Shown: positions 42,971 to 53,852 of the stretch, one piece after another
Layout of the letters: every line of letters begins with the position of its first letter
How positions within the stretch are numbered: position 1 is the stretch's first letter
Origin: Anthoceros angustus
Lineage: Eukaryota; Streptophyta; Anthocerotopsida; Anthocerotales; Anthocerotaceae
Assembly: GCA_010909165.1 (NCBI GenBank)
Contig: MU008150.1
Span: 434,001-498,000, forward strand
Length of the DNA: 64,000 nt
Direction: 5' to 3'
The notes under the pieces: model-generated
What the model saw: the letters and a program-made list of their open reading frames with translations, nothing else
Told to the model about the DNA's origin: nothing
Databases searched by the model: none
Made by a program: the position numbers and the translations under genes

Positions 42971-44165
42971 TAATTTATTTTTATTAAATATATTAAATGT
43001 TTATTTTAAGTTCAAACTTTAATACAATGTTACTTTAACATTAATTTCCCTTAACACCTCCTGGCAATCCTAACTGAACATCTACCTTTAACAGTAATTT
43101 ATTTTGCTTTAAAGATATTAAAGTTGTCCTTTAAGTTGAAATTTTAATGCAAAAGCTACTTTTTAATTTGGAACTTTATTAGTTTGTAGGTGTAGGCTAG
43201 TGGGGGGCACGAGGACCATCCTTGTGGCCCCTTACAAGAAAAGACTTGGGCGGGCCAAATCCTGCAAATCACAACCTATGGCATAGGCCCGCTAAAGCAT
43301 GCATGCATCCCTATACATAAGTTGTTAGGTATAGTCCCTAACATGGACTTGCCAAAGTGTGCGCCTTAAGCCTACACATAACTTGGACCCTAAAGTCCAT
43401 CATATGCACCTGCCCAAGCCTGCATGCACCTCATACCTATACATAACCAAGATTGCGGGCAAGTATACCATACAGAGGGAAAGAAATCAAAGTTTATGCA
43501 ATTATAACACTTGTTGTAATAGTTCAAGAGAATGACCTATTTTTGCTTGCTAGTAAACAATCTTGGTTATTTTACCATCACAAAAAATAAAATCTTGGTT
43601 ATTGATAATGGCATTGAAAACAACAATGTGAAGGTTTCTCTTGAGTATAGCATCAAACATAGTTCGGGCATTGCATAACGAGGTGTCGGGCAAATGATGG
43701 ACACACATGCAAATGTGGTGAACAAGAAGATGCATACCAAGTTTATATAGCTTGCCCTTATAGATAGCTCGAGTGGCTTTTTGTGAAATGTCTGTTGGTT
43801 ATATATGCACACTGTTGAGGAGGGTGAAGAGCCACACTATCGCTTGAGGTCTAGGGTGGTGCCTCAACATCCGGAGGTTGCTCGTCACGGGAGTGGTGCC
43901 AGGAGTCGGGTAGTTCTTGCTGAGGTTGAGCCAGTGGTTTATCCGGCAGGGGAGGAGCTTGAACAGTTGCCTATATCTGGTGTTGGATAGCAACTTACTA
44001 GTTGGTCTCCTTTGTCAAGCACCGTGGAGATAGTGCCGGTCCTGAGGACAATTGATCTATTGAGGAAGCAGGGGACTCTAGTGGTTCAAACAGGATGGCA
44101 AAGCTCAAATCTGTACTGGCTAGAGCTGAAAATTTATCAGGAAGGCCTGGAACTCAGACCTCGAG
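42971..44165. other. Intergenic, AT-rich
   Basis: No supported gene. A stretch at 43260-43460 repeats GCATGCA and ACATAAC words. A 61-residue frame at 43805-43990 (YRLRSRVVPQHPEVARHG) is charged and retroelement-like but too short to assign. Confidence 0.4.
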
Positions 44166-45910
44166 GGATTTTAAGATCCTTGCCCTCTCCCTCCGGACTT
44201 CCTCCGGAGGCACCAGTGCCCGCCAACCACTCGGTCGCCACCGGACTAGGGTCATGCATATGGGATTACGCCCTATGCATAATCCGGCCCTAGGGGGCCT
44301 TATTGTCTAACCCTACCTCATATCCCACACACAATGTAACAAAAAAAAAACAAAAACAACTACCAAACCGCACTTTGGGGAGTTTAAAGCGTGGTGTGTT
44401 TCCTCCACACTCATCAATTCCAGTAGTGGCAATAGCTCATTCTCGAGCAGTCATGCTAATCACAGTTGGCCCCTTACTCGGCGTTGCCTTCCCTGATGCA
44501 ACTTGAGCTTGATGTGCAGCTACAGTAGCTGCATGCAAAATGCAAGCTGCAACGCTTGCTGATAAGCCGGATTAGGAGTCAGCACAATGGCCAGCAAATC
44601 ATTGTTGTCAGCTTCATACAAGTCAAGAGCTTCATCAATCATATACCCCAACAATTGTTCAAATGTATACTGATGAGAAAAAGTTGCACCATGCTTAAAC
44701 CTCACTCTGTTGGTAAGAAGTCCGGGCGAGACCGGAGGTACTGCAAAAGGATGACACGTAGGCTCGGAGGATTTTAAGATCCTTGCCTCTCCTCCTGGAC
44801 TTCCTCCGGAGGCACCTGCCAACCACTCACGCCACGGACTAGGGTCATGCATATGGGATTACGCCTATGCATAATCCGCCCTAGGGGCCTTATTGTCTAA
44901 CCCTACCTCATATCCACACACAATGTAACAAAAAAAACAAAAACAACTACCAAACCGCACTTTGGGAGTTTAAAGCGTGGTGTGTTTCCTCCACACTCAT
45001 CAATTCCAGAGTGGCAATAGCTCATTCTCGCGGTCATGCTAATCAGTTGGCCTTACTCGGCGTTGCCTTCCGATGCAACTTGAGCTTGATGTGCGCCAGA
45101 TGGCATGCAAATGCAAGTACCAGCGCTGTCGATAAGCCGGATTAGGAGTCAGCACAATGGCCAACAAATCATTGTTGTCAGCTTCATACAAGTCAAGAGC
45201 TTCATCAATCATATACCCCAACAATTGTTCAAATGTATACTGATGAGAAAAAGTTGCACCATGCTTAAACCTCACTCTGTTGGTAAGAAGTCCGGGCGAG
45301 ACCGGAGGTACTGGCAAAAGGACAGACACGTAGGCTCGGAGGATTTTAAGATCCTTGCCTCTCCTCCTGGACTTCCTCCGGAGGCACCTGCCAACCACTC
45401 ACGCCACGGACTAGGGTCATGCATATGGGATTACGCCTATGCATAATCCGCCCTAGGGGCCTTATTGTCTAACCCTACCTCATATCCACACACAATGTAA
45501 CAAAAAAAACAAAAACAACTACCAAACCGCACTTTGGGAGTTTAAAGCGTGGTGTGTTTCCTCCACACTCATCAATTCCAGAGTGGCAATAGCTCATTCT
45601 CGAGCAGTCATGCTAATCACAGTTGGCCCCTTACTCGGCGTTGCCTTCCCTGATGCAACTTGAGCTTGATGTGCGCCAGATGGCATGCAAAATGCAAGTA
45701 CCAGCGCTGTCGATAAGCCGGATTAGGAGTCAGCACAATGGCCAGCAAATCATTGTTGTCAGCTTCATACAAGTCAAGAGCTTCATCAATCATATACCCC
45801 AACAATTGTTCAAATGTATACTGATGAGAAAAAGTTGCACCATGCTTAAACCTCACTCTGTTGGTGAAGTCCGAGACCGGAGGTACTGCAAAAGGATGTA
45901 TAACGTAGGC
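44166..45910. repeat. Tandem array of three units of about 570-600 bp
   Basis: Units start with GGATTTTAAGATCCTTGCC at 44166, 44769 and 45341 (lengths 603, 572 and about 570). They are almost identical except for many scattered 1-6 base deletions in units 2 and 3 relative to unit 1. Each unit carries, on the minus strand, the same short frame (YTFEQLLGYMIDEALDLYEA, then DNNDLLAIVLTPNPAY), which I cannot assign. The indel pattern suggests assembly or sequencing error in a repeated segment as much as true divergence. Confidence 0.85.
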
Positions 45911-46238
45911 TCCACGGAGGAACCGACTTGCACAGTGGTCGAGGACGGAAAACTTGTTCAGAAACCGTTACGGGCCATTTCGAGCGGCAGCAGAAGTTTC
46001 ACGACCCAGAAACAGGCACCGGAGTATAGTAAAGTGTGAGAGCAAAAAGTGTCTTCTCCAGGAATGCGTCGTTCATTCTTCACAACTATCCAGTTCTCTT
46101 GCTCTCTTGCGCTTCCACTTCCTGCTCTCTGGTGCTCAATCCTCCGATGCTCAGGCTCCATTGCTTCCATGCGATCGAGACTTCCGAGTGCAAGTTACCT
46201 TGCGCCAAGCGCGCAGCAGTAGAGAGGAGGAGCAAGGC

Positions 46239-46473
46239 CGAAGAAATGGCTCCCAACACCGAAGAAATGGCTCCCAAGAGATGGCTCCAAACGTCGAAGA
46301 AATGGCTCTCAAGAAATGGCTCCCAACGCCGAAGAAATGGCTCTCAAGAAATGGCTCTCAAGAAATGGCTCCCAACGCCAAAGAAATGGCTCCCAAGATA
46401 TGGCTCACAACGCCGAAGAAATGGCTCCCAAGAATGGCTCCCAACGCCGAAGAAATGGCTTCCAAGAAATTGA
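46239..46473. repeat. Short tandem repeat (AAGAAATGGCTCCCA core)
   Basis: The core AAGAAATGGCTC(C/T)CAA(C/G) recurs about 12 times with spacing of about 15-18 bp alternating with CGCCG insertions. Two plus-strand frames stay open across it, giving EEMAPN/KKWLPT-type words; I take these as consequences of the repeat. Confidence 0.75.
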
Positions 46474-46568
46474 TGGCGGAGGCGCTCGCGTCGTGGACCT
46501 TGCTGGAGTGCAACATCGCCACCAAAAGCTAACCGGATTTTGGTCCCTGGGTCCATGAGGCAGGAGAG

Positions 46569-47057
46569 TTGGTGGCGGAGTTGCATTTAGACGTGTTCCA
46601 AGCGGTGTGGACTTTCGATAACGTCTCCTTGGTCCGGGAGAACGCTCGGAAGTTGCTTGCGTGGCGGAGGAGGTCGTCACTGAAAACCCAAGGAGGACAG
46701 GCGGGACGTGAGATGTTTCAAGAAGTCTACGGCCGGCCTACGGAGGTGATGGGCGGCGTCCTCCCGGAGCCCCTCCACTCAAAGGAGAGGTTGGAGCAAG
46801 CGAAGGCGCTGCTCTTAAGGCCGGACGCGCATAAGGCGTCCAATGGGTGGCTCATGTCAAACTTGAAGGACCAATGCATTAGAGCAGTGGCGAAGATGTA
46901 CGTCCACTGGAACATACTGACCAAGGTGGACCACCTTGGAGACAATTTGCTGATGTTTTTGCATGCACTCCTAAAGGGGAAACAGGCGGACTGGGGTTGC
47001 ATAATTTTTGCTAGGGTGAGACAAGTTTGTTGTGACCTCCTGAGGACAGAACCCTAG
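46569..47057 (+). mobile_element. Retroelement-family ORF fragment (VHWN...GKQADWG type)
   Basis: A 162-residue open frame with no domain that I recognise. Its C-terminal half (YVHWNILTKVDHLGDN, then LHALLKGKQADWGCIIFA) matches the minus strand at 63660-63950 (VHWNMLTKVAHLGD, then LHALMRGKRVDWGRIIFA), so it belongs to a dispersed element. In the 61.9-64 kb copy this segment is followed by a charged region and a coiled coil; here it is followed by inverted pieces of the same element. It is probably a gag-like or ORF1-like protein of a retroelement, by inference from repetition alone. Confidence 0.45.
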
Positions 47058-47159
47058 CTTCTGAACCCCACAAAGATTGCAATTCCCCATTAAACACTTC
47101 CGCTTATGGAAGTCCTCGTCAGGTGCTTTAGGGCGCAATACACTGTGAACCATTTCACG

Positions 47160-48130
47160 CACTGAGCCAAAGCAGCAGCGCGCTGCTGCGCACTAGTCCA
47201 TCAAAGCACCTTCCCCTTGGTAAACAGCACAAGGACATGAGCATGCAAACCTCAAGTGAACCTTTGATTGGACACCGCAGAGCTGGTTGAGAGCATATCA
47301 AGGAGGGCGGCATCTCCTTCTCCACCAGCGAATGCCAGACTGCTCGACGGAGTTGGTCCGACGCCGCTCCTCCTGCCTCAAGCAGGAGCCCTAGGTCCTT
47401 GCTGTTTAGCGTAGGTCCTTCCACATCCTTGGCCCGCCGTGCGGCCAACTCCTTCTCCGCCCTTCTCCTCTTCGGATCCGGCGGCGGCGAGGGGGTCCTG
47501 GAGCTTGCTCGATTCCTCCTCTCGGCGGGTGAGGGAACGGGCTCGGGGTGTGGCTATTGCTAATGGCCCCCGGCCCCCTGAGCCGCGTCTCACTCCACCT
47601 GACGGACGGCCCTCTCTACTTTTGCCCACTCTAGATCCACGGGCAGAGCCACCGGTAGGGTCACCGGTCCGGCTCCTGTAGCGGTAGCCACCTTCCTCTG
47701 CCCCTTGGTGGCTGTCATGGAGCGGGTCCGCCGCTTCTATGTCTATGCTCTTTCTTTCACCGATGCTACTGCCATCGCCGGCGCTGGTGTGGCGAGCAAG
47801 GTTCCGCAGTCAGCATTAGGGAAGCAGGAATTTCCTCCCAGCGTTCCCTCGGCGGAGAGGGAGTCCACTCCAATCGGATTACGTCGGGGACACCCTCCCA
47901 GTCATCCTCCCCCAACTCTCGCCTTCCTCATCCTTCCTCGGCCTCTTCGCCGCTGCCCTCCTCCTCGCTCTCGTCCCCTCCGGCCGTGGGCAGGAGAGTC
48001 AACCCATGGTGGAGTACGCGCTCCTCCCCGCCGTCCTTCAAGAGGTTGAAGTGCCTGCACACATGTAGAATGAGCGGACAACCCGACAGGCATTCCGCAG
48101 CCTTCGCCTATGAGGGGGACTCTCCAGCGA
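47160..48130 (-). mobile_element. Degenerate copy of the dispersed coiled-coil element
   Basis: Minus-strand reading of 48090-47990 gives ILHVCRHFNLLKDGGEERVL, matching ILHVWGHHNLLKEDEEERAL at about 63630-63570. Further on, TPRARSLTRREEE (about 47540) parallels TPRITRSKTTAEPREKE of the larger copy. Frames are broken, and the orientation is opposite to the related piece at 46569-47057. Confidence 0.45.
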
Positions 48131-48719
48131 TCATGTGGACGCCGAAAAGTGCTGGCGGCGGTGGCCTACGGTTTGGCCTGGAGTCTTTTCAGGACAACGG
48201 AGCGGATGGAGGAGGTGGAGGCCACCCGCCTGTGAATGGTGGAGTTGCAAGGGTGTGAAGTTCCCAAATAAGGCCAACTTAAGGCCGTATGATGTTTTTT
48301 TTGAGGGGGGGGCATGATTTCGAGTGGATTTGGTGTGATTGTGTGGCACGTAGGAGGAATAAGAGTGCGAAAATGAGTGGTAGGGTGAACGGTGACGCCC
48401 TTGGGGGTGGGACGTCGCGACGCCCGCAAGGGACGTCACAATGGACGGCAAGATGGAGACAAGGCGTAACTGACCCAACTAGGAGATCAAGTACCACTGA
48501 CAGGTCAGATAGGGCGACAGGTACAAAGGGGGGCTGGTCGCGCATCATAGCATAGCATTGTGGGTGACCTCAAGACGATGATAGAGTAAGGGCTGGAACA
48601 AGCCGATAAAACAGAGCGAAGAGGAGATATAGACCTCAGGCGAGTAGGGACTGCACATAGCCACGACAGCCAGACAGTCCCCTGCGAGCGAATCCAAAGA
48701 CTACAATGACAACCGGGTC

Positions 48720-49116
48720 TAATATTAATGTGCACCCTGTGGGTCTACAGCCTACTAGAATTGCTCCACAAAGGGCAAGTAGAAGCCGCCCAGGCCATTA
48801 AGAAGAAGGCAGAGACCCTAGCACAGGTTGAAGAGGGGAAGCATAGGGAGGCGGAGAGGGATGCCAGGTCCGCTCTCTAGGACCGGGCGTGGGTCCTGCA
48901 GATGTATGAGCAGCTTAAGCAGTCCGAGGAGGCGAAGGCTTGGGTAGAGTCCCTGGGAAAAGCGTTGGAGGGAGTGCGACATGCCGTAGAGGTGGCCAAG
49001 ACAGCCGAGGAAGCTGCTAGGAGGGCAACCGAGGAGGCAAGGGCGGCAACAGAACTGTGCCACAGCATCGACTTCATCCATCTTCGAGCCCAACAAAACA
49101 AGTTAAGTACGAAGTG
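48720..49116 (+). pseudogene. Coiled-coil ORF fragment, retroelement-like
   Basis: The plus frame reads QVEAAQAIKKKAETLAQVEE, then a TAG near 48880, then EQLKQSEEAKAWVESLGKAL and AEEAARRATEEARAATE, a long coiled coil rich in Ala, Glu and Lys. It resembles the coiled coil of the element at 61.9-64 kb in style, not in detectable sequence. It runs into a minus-strand copia gag at about 49075-49117, marking a junction between elements. Confidence 0.35.
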
Positions 49117-50520
49117 ATAGAACTTGCTCATGTAAGCCGCTACCTTCTCCCCCTCCTTCATTTTTAGCCCACAAAACTCCTGTCTAACGATGCAAAGGGT
49201 CGTCATGTTGTTTACTCGATAAGTCTTGGAAAGTTGACTCCATATCTCACATGCTTTCATCAAGAACTCAATATCGGGGACAAGGACAATATCCCGCCCA
49301 ATTATGAGAAGTGCCCCTACAACATGATACATGGGCTCCCACTTATCTTAATCGACTTGCGAGCTGCTGAGTGGGTCAGGCTCAGGGAAGGTTCCATCCA
49401 CAACTGACCATACACCCCTTGCGATGAGAGTGGCCTTCATCCTGACTCTCTAGACCTGGTACGAAGTACCATTAAACCTGTCTTTCTCCTTCAACTCTGA
49501 TGTAAAGACTGGGCCTGACGAAAGGTGGGTTAGCCTAGAAGTAAAGAATATGAGTAGAGGCCTCGTCGGGTGCTCCTTCCTCCTCAAACTCAAAATTGTC
49601 ATTAGAAGAGAAATGAAACATGCGGTGTACTAGAGTAGTACCTCTACCAACCCCAACGAACTTTGGTTCAATGAGGATTACTGATGTGCTATTTCGTTGG
49701 GGCATGGCATGCTACTTTTCTCCATGGTCTAACCATGCATACTAGGAAGGGTTTGGGCAAGAGAGTAGCTCGAAAGGGGGCAGATGCACGAGTGCCTGAC
49801 CCTTTACGTGCTACCTCTTCATCAAACTTTTCCTCTGTGTACAGTTAGGGAACAAAGCAGTTACACTCTTGAAACATCATGTCTGTTAGGGTTCTAACCT
49901 AGACAGTGTTTCATGTCTTAAAGAACTGTACTGTCACTTGTTGCTGAAGCGACATGTAAAAAGGTAGACCTATCAATAGAGATGGCCAGAGATTTCAAAG
50001 GGCTGCTCGCGAGCTCCAGGGTGCTTGGTACCCTGGCAAGGTTTTGATCACGCTAGGTTCGATACCATCTACAGCTTTCTCAATCTTGTTAGCGGCTCTT
50101 CTAATAGATGCCTGACAACTGCCTTGTAGTGATCAGTGGGATTCAAGCGAGGTGTTCCAGATGGAAGATTGGATGATGAAAGTAGGCACTCCAAACCCCT
50201 GTAGTACAGATTTGGATTTTGACCCCTCTCAGCGCAGCGGGCCTTGAATAGTGTGTCAATTTCTTAGTATTTGTTGATACATTGAGTCGCCCTGCTGCGT
50301 CCAGCCAGGTCGGAATGTTTATCGACAAATTGCTGCAACCGGAATTCAGGATAGTGGTATTCGTAGAAGTCAATCGCTTCACTCATGTAGGAAGATGTCG
50401 AGGAAGGAGCGCATGGCGGTTCTCATGGCACATGCAGTGTCCTGCCTCCCGACGTCGTACTCTTGAACCACTACTATCCCATCTCAGCATCTATAAGAAA
50501 TGGACACACCACAAACACCA

Positions 50521-50533
50521 TGCTTTGATACCA
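50521..50533 (-). other. Copia primer-binding site (variant)
   Basis: The minus strand reads TGGTATCAAAGCA, a common variant of the tRNA-Met primer site in plant copia elements, directly adjoining the LTR edge at 50534. Confidence 0.75.
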
Positions 50534-50885
50534 TGAACAAAACGGGAGAGCAAGGGCTCGACCAAAAACATGTATATTAGAATAATAATAATAATACAAT
50601 CAGAAAGTCTTATTAAGTAGCCTATTTACACAACGCTTCATAGTCAACTAACACAAGTTACGCTAAGCTAATTCTAAGCGAGTCCAGCTTGTCACAAATT
50701 CTCCACAAAGTACCAACTGGCAATTCTCTCCCACTTTGCTCCAGTTCTCTTCAGTTTGCTTCAGCTCTATTCCAGTTTTGCTCCAATTTGATCCCTTTTG
50801 ATCCAAAACGTAGGAGAGGCAAACTTTTGTGTTCCAATCTCATTGTTGTAGATTTTGTGCCTAAACTCTCATTCACGTACTAACA
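50534..50885 (-). repeat. Copia LTR (352 bp)
   Basis: The minus strand runs TGTTAGTACGTGAATG... to ...TTTTGTTCA, with TG/CA ends. The outer edge is only about 63 bp downstream of the eIF3g stop codon and in the same orientation, so it probably lies in or replaces the eIF3g 3' untranslated region. Confidence 0.7.
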
Positions 50886-50948
50886 AACGAGATACTACTT
50901 TGAACATGCAAAGAGGATTGCCAATGCACACAATTGTTGATACATTTA

Positions 50949-51917
50949 TCAGGACCTTTCACCCCTCGGTGTGGCCCACTCCACTCGCAAGATGAGGTTG
51001 TCATAACCATAACCATCAAGTTTGTCAATTGCTAGTTTAGCATCATCCCTGCATTCAACAACGTAAAATACACTCATTGATTAGCCAGCACAAACACAAT
51101 TTCTAACCGACGCTCAAAACCAAGTACTAGAAACTTATCTTACATACCTGTTCACAAAATTGATAAAGGCAAACCCTCTGCTCACGCCTGTGTCACGGTC
51201 AAAGGCAACATATGTGCGAGAAATAGGCCCAAACGGCTTGAACAACTCTTGCAAATCCTCCTCCCTAGTATCCTCTGAAAGATTGGTAACCCTAATGGAG
51301 TGATCATCCTTACCCCTCCTCATGCTCTCTCCCGCGTTCTTGGTGCCACCCCTCATGCTTGGAGGTACATAGGAACCCTTGCTGCCACTAGCAAGGCTTG
51401 GTGTTGAAAATGCTCCCAAATCATCATCGCTAGGAAGCTTATCTCCCAAAGTGAGGCCTTTGGTAGCTGTAAACTCTTTGAAGGGACACTTGGCGGTCCA
51501 ATGATTGCCTTTCTTCCCACAAGTCCTGCAAAGAATAAGCGGTGTATTCCCTAGAGTGGTAAGATCTCCGGACTTCTCTACTGGGTTTGAAGTACCGGTT
51601 AGCCTTGTCTGCTCCACAAAGATCTCCTCCTTCGACACCACGGTGAGGTTGTCTGATGCTTTCTGCCCCTCAGCATCACCAAACGTCTTCAATTGGCGCC
51701 GCCTTAGCACTCCCGGGGTTAGCTTTATCAACATCTTTGTGACTCGGACCGTTTTCGTGACCTTAACGACCATGCCGTCATTGTTTCTATACCACTCTGT
51801 GATCACCTTAATGCCCTTTTCATCAGGCCCGACCACTTGCATTGGAGGCAACACTTCATCGATCCCATGGTCGTCGTCCTCGACATCCCCCCACTTGAAA
51901 TTTCTTTGATTTTCCAT
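50949..51917 (-). CDS. EIF3G: Eukaryotic translation initiation factor 3 subunit G
   Basis: Two exons (51917-51148 and 51048-50949) give 870 nt, 289 residues, close to plant eIF3g (about 290). The N-terminal domain has KWGDVEDDDHG and LPPMQVVGPDEKGIKVITEW, the eIF3-binding region. A zinc knuckle CRTCGKKGNHWTAKC follows (about residue 130), then KGSYVPPSMRGG, and a C-terminal RRM with IRVTNLSEDTREEDLQELF (RNP2) and SRGFAFINF (RNP1), ending WATPRGERS. eIF3g binds mRNA and 18S rRNA and aids scanning and reinitiation. The intron splits the RRM after FVNR. The first exon and part of the intron are tandemly duplicated just upstream (52031-53078), and a copia LTR lies just downstream. Confidence 0.95.
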
Positions 51918-52030
51918 GTTTCACAAAGTGTACATGAATAATGATTTGGACAACCGCTTCTTTACTATGGACAAACAAAAGAACAACATTAGAGAGACCG
52001 AAGTGCTCGGTTCACACACCTTGCGCCTCT

Positions 52031-53078
52031 AGCACAAACACAATTTCTAACCGACGCTCAAAACCAAGTACTAGAAACTTATCTTACATACTGTTCACAA
52101 AATTGATAAAGGCAAACCTTCCGCTCACGCCGTATCACGGTCAAAGGCAACATATAAGCGAGAAAATAGGCCCAAACGGCTTGAACAACTCTTGCAAATC
52201 CTCCTCCTAGTATCCTCGAAGATTGGTAACCCTAATGGAGTGATCATCCTTACCCTCCTCATGCTCTCTCCGCGTTCTTGGTGCCACCCCTCATGCTTGG
52301 AGGTACATAGGAACCCTTCTTTGCCACTAGCAAGGCTTGGTGTTGAAAATGCTCCCAAATCATCATCGCTAGGAAGCTTATCTCCCAAAGTGAGGCCTTT
52401 GGTAGCTGTAAACTCTTTGAAGGGACACTTGGCGGTCCAATGATTGCCTTTCTTCCCACAAGTCCTGCAAAGAATAAGCGGTGTATTCCCTAGAGTGGTA
52501 AGATCTCCGGACTTCTCTACTGGGTTTGTACCGCCTTTGTCTCTGCTCCACAAAGATCTCCTCCTTCGACACCACGGTGAGGTTGTCGATGCTTTACGCC
52601 TCAAAGATCACCAAACGCGTCTTCAATTGGCGCCTTAGCACTCCGGTTAGCCTTGTCTGCTCCACAAAGATCTCCTTCGACACCACCACGGTGAGGTTGT
52701 CGATGCTTTCGCCTCAAAGATCACCAAACGTCTTCAATTGGCGCCGCCTTAGCACTCCCGGGGTTAGCTTTATCAACATCTTTGTGACTCGGACCGTTTT
52801 CGTGACCTTAACGACCATGCCGTCATTGTTTCTATACCACTCTGTGATCACCTTAATGCCCTTTTCATCAGGCCCGACCACTTGCATTGGAGGCAACACT
52901 TCATCGATCCCATGGTCGTCGTCCTCGACATCCCCCCACTTGAAATTTCTTTGATTTTCCATGTTTCACAAAGTGTACATGAATAATGATTTGGACAACT
53001 GCTCTTTACTATGGACAAACAAAAGAACAACATTAGAGAGACCAGAAAGTGCTCTGTGTCTACACACCTTGCAGCTCT
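52031..53078 (-). pseudogene. Tandem, indel-ridden copy of eIF3g exon 1
   Basis: This repeats 51087-52030. Both units and the sequence right after the second begin with AGCACAAACA (51087, 52031, 53079), marking the breakpoints. The copy keeps the first about 80 codons unchanged (from the ATG at 52962) and then shifts frame repeatedly through small deletions. It contains an extra internal duplication of about 100 bp (about 52557-52745), and its RRM half is also frameshifted. It ends inside the intron, so exon 2 is not duplicated. It cannot make eIF3g. If real, it lies in the 5' leader or promoter of the intact gene; it may instead be an assembly artefact. Confidence 0.85.
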
Positions 53079-53852
53079 AGCACAAACAAGGGGAGAATAT
53101 TAGAGAGATCAAAAAGTGCACACCACCGACATACCTTACGGCTCTGGCACACTGGCACACGGTACCCTAATCCCAAGCTCGCTTCGCAAAGCTCCCTTCC
53201 ACTAACACACTAGTTGTCTAGGCTTTCAAGACCTCACACAAAGAGTGTGGACTAATGTTTTTGTGTGGAGGAACATGTGAATGTCACCTTTAGGGCTATT
53301 TAGCCAACCTCTTATATAGGGGGGTCTCCTCTCTAAGAATTGCTATCTTAAGCCAGTTTTGTTGTTCTGAAAGAAAATACTATCCTAAGTTTAATTTTTA
53401 GATAAAAGGTTTAATCTCTTCAAATAGAAAAATAGTTTTATAGTATTACATTACATTTACATGTCGTAGCGGCTCGCATGAGGGAACTGGACATGCCCCC
53501 AGGGATCCGACCTAGTGGATTCTTTTGAGTATATATATGTTTTTATAATGTCTATTTTTTATGGTATGTCCCCTGATTTTAATTGACAGGTGGACACAAA
53601 GCCACGCTTTGCCCTTCTGCTATTGTGTGAGTGCTTGATCAAACCATCCGATCGCTCACCTCCTGCAAGAATCAGAGTGCTAGTGATCTTCATTGTTTAT
53701 CAGAAAAGTGGCCACAAGGACAGCCTGTACAATGTGCTAACGTCTAGCCAGATACAAAAATTCTCTTTTCCTTTATTCCCCAATAGTATAGCAATAATGA
53801 CCTATCAAAACATAAGGAAAGACTGACTTTCAGACTGTTGGGCGTTTTGGGG
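53079..53852. other. Intergenic between eIF3g and bS18m
   Basis: Upstream region of eIF3g (minus) and downstream region of bS18m (minus). It has further partial copies of the CTCTGGCACA/CTAGCACA motif near 53079 and 53140. No gene was recognised. Confidence 0.5.

Larger units (their letters stand above)
49100..50885 (-). mobile_element. Ty1-copia remnant (gag, leader, 5' LTR)
   Basis: A minus-strand copia 5' half: LTR 50534-50885, primer-binding site 50521-50533, a leader of about 900 bp, then a gag from about 49620 downward. Gag features are LKEKDRFNGTSYQV (about 49480), RGVWSVVDGTFPEPDP, and the helical ACEIWSQLSKTYRVNNMTT / LKMKEGEKVAAYMSKF segment (49270-49110). TAG codons interrupt it at about 49450 and 49350. 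Protease, integrase and reverse transcriptase are missing. The family is distinct from the copia at 2.3-5.6 kb (different LTR and gag). Confidence 0.75.

Noticed and set aside
46036-46558. Plus-strand frames with EEMAPN/KKWLPT repeats as a structural protein gene
   Set aside because: They are a by-product of the AAGAAATGGCTC tandem repeat; flanking frames are unrelated and lack splice support.
50121-50132. CCTTGTAGTG as the opposite end of a CACTA element
   Set aside because: Only the core 8 bases fit, there are no TTACAACA subterminal repeats, and it lies within the copia leader.
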